A stretch of DNA of 6,539 bases, from positions 1 through 6,539 of the forward strand of contig CAMLGF010000113.1 of NCBI GenBank assembly GCA_946479515.1, given 5' to 3'. The number at the start of each line of letters is the position of its first letter. Position 1 is the first letter of the stretch. Below the pieces are notes generated by a model that was not told the origin of the DNA, searched no databases, and saw only the letters and a list, made by a program, of their open reading frames with translations. A program made the position numbers and the translations under genes. The DNA comes from an uncultured Pseudomonadota bacterium (GTDB lineage Bacteria; Pseudomonadota; Gammaproteobacteria; Steroidobacterales; Steroidobacteraceae). Of the stretch, positions 5,732 to 6,539 are shown piece by piece.

Positions 5732-5817
5732 TGTTGCGTGCGCGAAGTGTTCAGGGCTGGCTTGAGCACCTCCTTGTTGTATTCATTCTGCTCTCCTCGA
5801 AGGTCATGTCCGTCCAT
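5728..5817 (-). CDS. Small ORF (29 aa) overlapping the flavoprotein start
   Basis: ATG 5817 opens a 29-codon frame rich in charged residues (begins MDGHDLRGEQNEYNKEVLK), with AAGGA placed seven bases before the ATG. Its TGA (5730-5728) overlaps the TTG start of the flavoprotein as TTGA, the classic layout for translational coupling. An AAGGAGG run within it (5778-5772) has no start in range. The frame stays open upstream to 5964 without another ATG. I recognise no family. Third-position G/C (18 of 29) is lower than in the large genes, so it may be only a leader or chance. Confidence 0.4.
   Translation of the reverse strand: MDGHDLRGEQNEYNKEVLKPALNTSRTQH
5751..5786 (-). other. Possible 11-aa leader ORF in a second frame
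   Basis: Within the small ORF, a second frame reads ATG AAT ACA ACA AGG AGG and ends at TGA (5753-5751) after 11 codons (MNTTRRCSSQP). GAGGAGAG lies a few bases upstream as a good Shine-Dalgarno. Tandem AGG AGG codons are rare in many gammaproteobacteria, but here they also form a Shine-Dalgarno core, so the signal is ambiguous. It competes with the 29-aa reading for the same RNA; at most one is likely to matter. Confidence 0.2.
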
Positions 5818-6036
5818 GACGAAATCCTTGGGGTGTGAACGCTGCGGGATGAGGACGGAGCGTGCGCCCCGCCGCGGGCATACCGCATCGGTAGCACCAA
5901 TCGGTTTGCGTGGGAGTGCCCCTACCCGACGACAGAATCCGCAGTGGTTCGATGAGGGATGCGGCTATATCCGTGCGAGGTCGAACACGGCGCTAATGGG
6001 GGACTACCTTTCCACCCATCTCCTTACAGGGAAACC
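5818..6036. promoter_or_regulatory. Divergent regulatory region between flavoprotein and katE
   Basis: This 219-bp gap must carry promoters for both directions. On the plus strand GGCTATATCC (5963-5972) resembles the sigma-S extended -10 (KCTAYACTT-like), which fits katE regulation in enteric bacteria, but has no clear -35. TACCG-CAT-CGGTA (5881-5893) is an inverted repeat, and ATCGGT is repeated 13 bp apart at 5887 and 5900. I found no convincing OxyR dyad. No strong minus-strand promoter was recognised. Confidence 0.3.
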
Positions 6037-6539
6037 ATGGCCGCCAAGAAACGCAAAGCCGGTGCGAGCAACACCGCGAAATCCACTGGACGATCCACCA
6101 TTAGCGGCCCGTCCGTAAAAAAGCCGCGCGGCGAGGCGGTCGATCCAGGGTCCGCGAAACTGCTCGGCACCGCCGAGCTGGCGGCCATGCGGCCTTTCAA
6201 CCGCGACAAGGCCGGTGAGATCGGCGATGCGTCCCGTAGCCTCCCTCCCGGCGAGCACTACGAAGCGCCGGGCCGAGATGTCACCGCGAGCACGCTCAGC
6301 GAGGCCAATGTGTCACCCAAGCCGGGGGAGCTGGCCATACCGGGGGTCAACTCGGCGTCAGGCAATCTGGATCGCGTGCGCGCCGACTCGTCCGGCCAGG
6401 TTCTTACCACCAATCAGGGTGTTCCGGTGGCGGACAACCAGAACTCGCTCAAGGCGGGGCTGCGCGGCCCGGCCTTGCTCGAGGACTTCATCCTTCGCGA
6501 GAAGATCACGCATTTTGACCACGAACGCATCCCCGAGCG
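6037..6539 (+). CDS. katE: Catalase, large-subunit KatE/HPII type (N-terminal part; continues past window)
   Basis: The frame opens at ATG 6037 and is still open at the window end, giving 167 codons. A long N-terminal arm of about 120 residues begins Lys/Arg rich (MAAKKRKAG) and is Pro/Gly/Ser rich, typical of the clade-2 large catalases. The conserved catalase entry follows: [43 protein letters not shown]. The next residues, with the active-site His of the usual VVHARGxxAHG motif, lie outside the window. The enzyme dismutates H2O2 to water and O2 using haem, in the cytoplasm. AGGGA (6028-6032) precedes the ATG by four bases. It diverges from the flavoprotein gene across 219 bp. Confidence 0.95.
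   Translation, partial: MAAKKRKAGASNTAKSTGRSTISGPSVKKPRGEAVDPGSAKLLGTAELAAMRPFNRDKAGEIGDASRSLPPGEHYEAPGRDVTASTLSEANVSPKPGELAIPGVNSASGNLDRVRADSSGQVLTTNQGVPVADNQNSLKAGLRGPALLEDFILREKITHFDHERIPE

Noticed and set aside
5336..6118. 260-codon plus-strand open frame
   Set aside because: Runs antisense to the flavoprotein and across the katE start in another frame; no conserved motifs.
1..6539. CRISPR array or prophage attachment structure
   Set aside because: No regularly spaced repeats, Cas genes, phage genes or duplicated tRNA 3' end were found.

Overview
This window comes from a high-GC bacterial chromosome, most likely a gammaproteobacterium of the Xanthomonadales/Nevskiales sort. I infer this from the strong G/C bias at third codon positions, the gene families and the stress-gene layout. 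It is not proven from sequence alone. No rRNA, CRISPR array, prophage or complete insertion sequence is present.

Layout. (1) Positions 1-52 hold two imperfect ACCTATGTCTCCGG-type repeats that resemble the end of an IS481/IS3-like element. They abut a complete minus-strand tRNA-Asn(GTT) gene (63-138), which has a clear sigma70 promoter at 162-190. (2) Positions 288-1360 look like a compact plus-strand metal-response operon. A MerR-type promoter/operator (TTGACC, 19-bp spacer, dyad inside) precedes a 77-aa two-helix protein resembling MerT/MerF. Next comes a MerR-family regulator whose C-terminal cysteines are spaced as in CueR, with Ser rather than Cys at the MerR/ZntR ligand position. A YnfA-family membrane protein overlaps the regulator by ATGA. 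The predicted start of the first gene sits where transcription should begin, so its message may be leaderless. (3) Positions 1528-3420 encode a soluble GAF / degenerate GGDEF / EAL protein. Its EAL catalytic residues are all present while its GGDEF motif is ASNEF, so it is probably a GAF-regulated c-di-GMP phosphodiesterase. (4) On the minus strand, 4662 down to 3469 holds a hemerythrin-domain protein followed closely by an isochorismatase-like cysteine hydrolase. (5) Also on the minus strand, 5731-4772 is a thioredoxin-reductase-like flavoprotein with a CPYC motif and an unusual second nucleotide-binding loop. It seems to start at TTG, overlapping the stop of a small upstream ORF (5817-5728). 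(6) On the plus strand from 6037, diverging from that flavoprotein, is the N-terminal part of a large-subunit KatE-type catalase, cut by the window end.

Taken together, the right half looks like a redox/stress-protection neighbourhood (catalase, flavin disulfide reductase, hemerythrin, hydrolase). The left half is a small metal or toxic-cation operon beside a tRNA. The c-di-GMP gene stands alone between them, convergent with the hydrolase. The most unusual points are the compact MerT-like/MerR/YnfA operon with its promoter-overlapping start, and the small-ORF/TTG coupling ahead of the flavoprotein.
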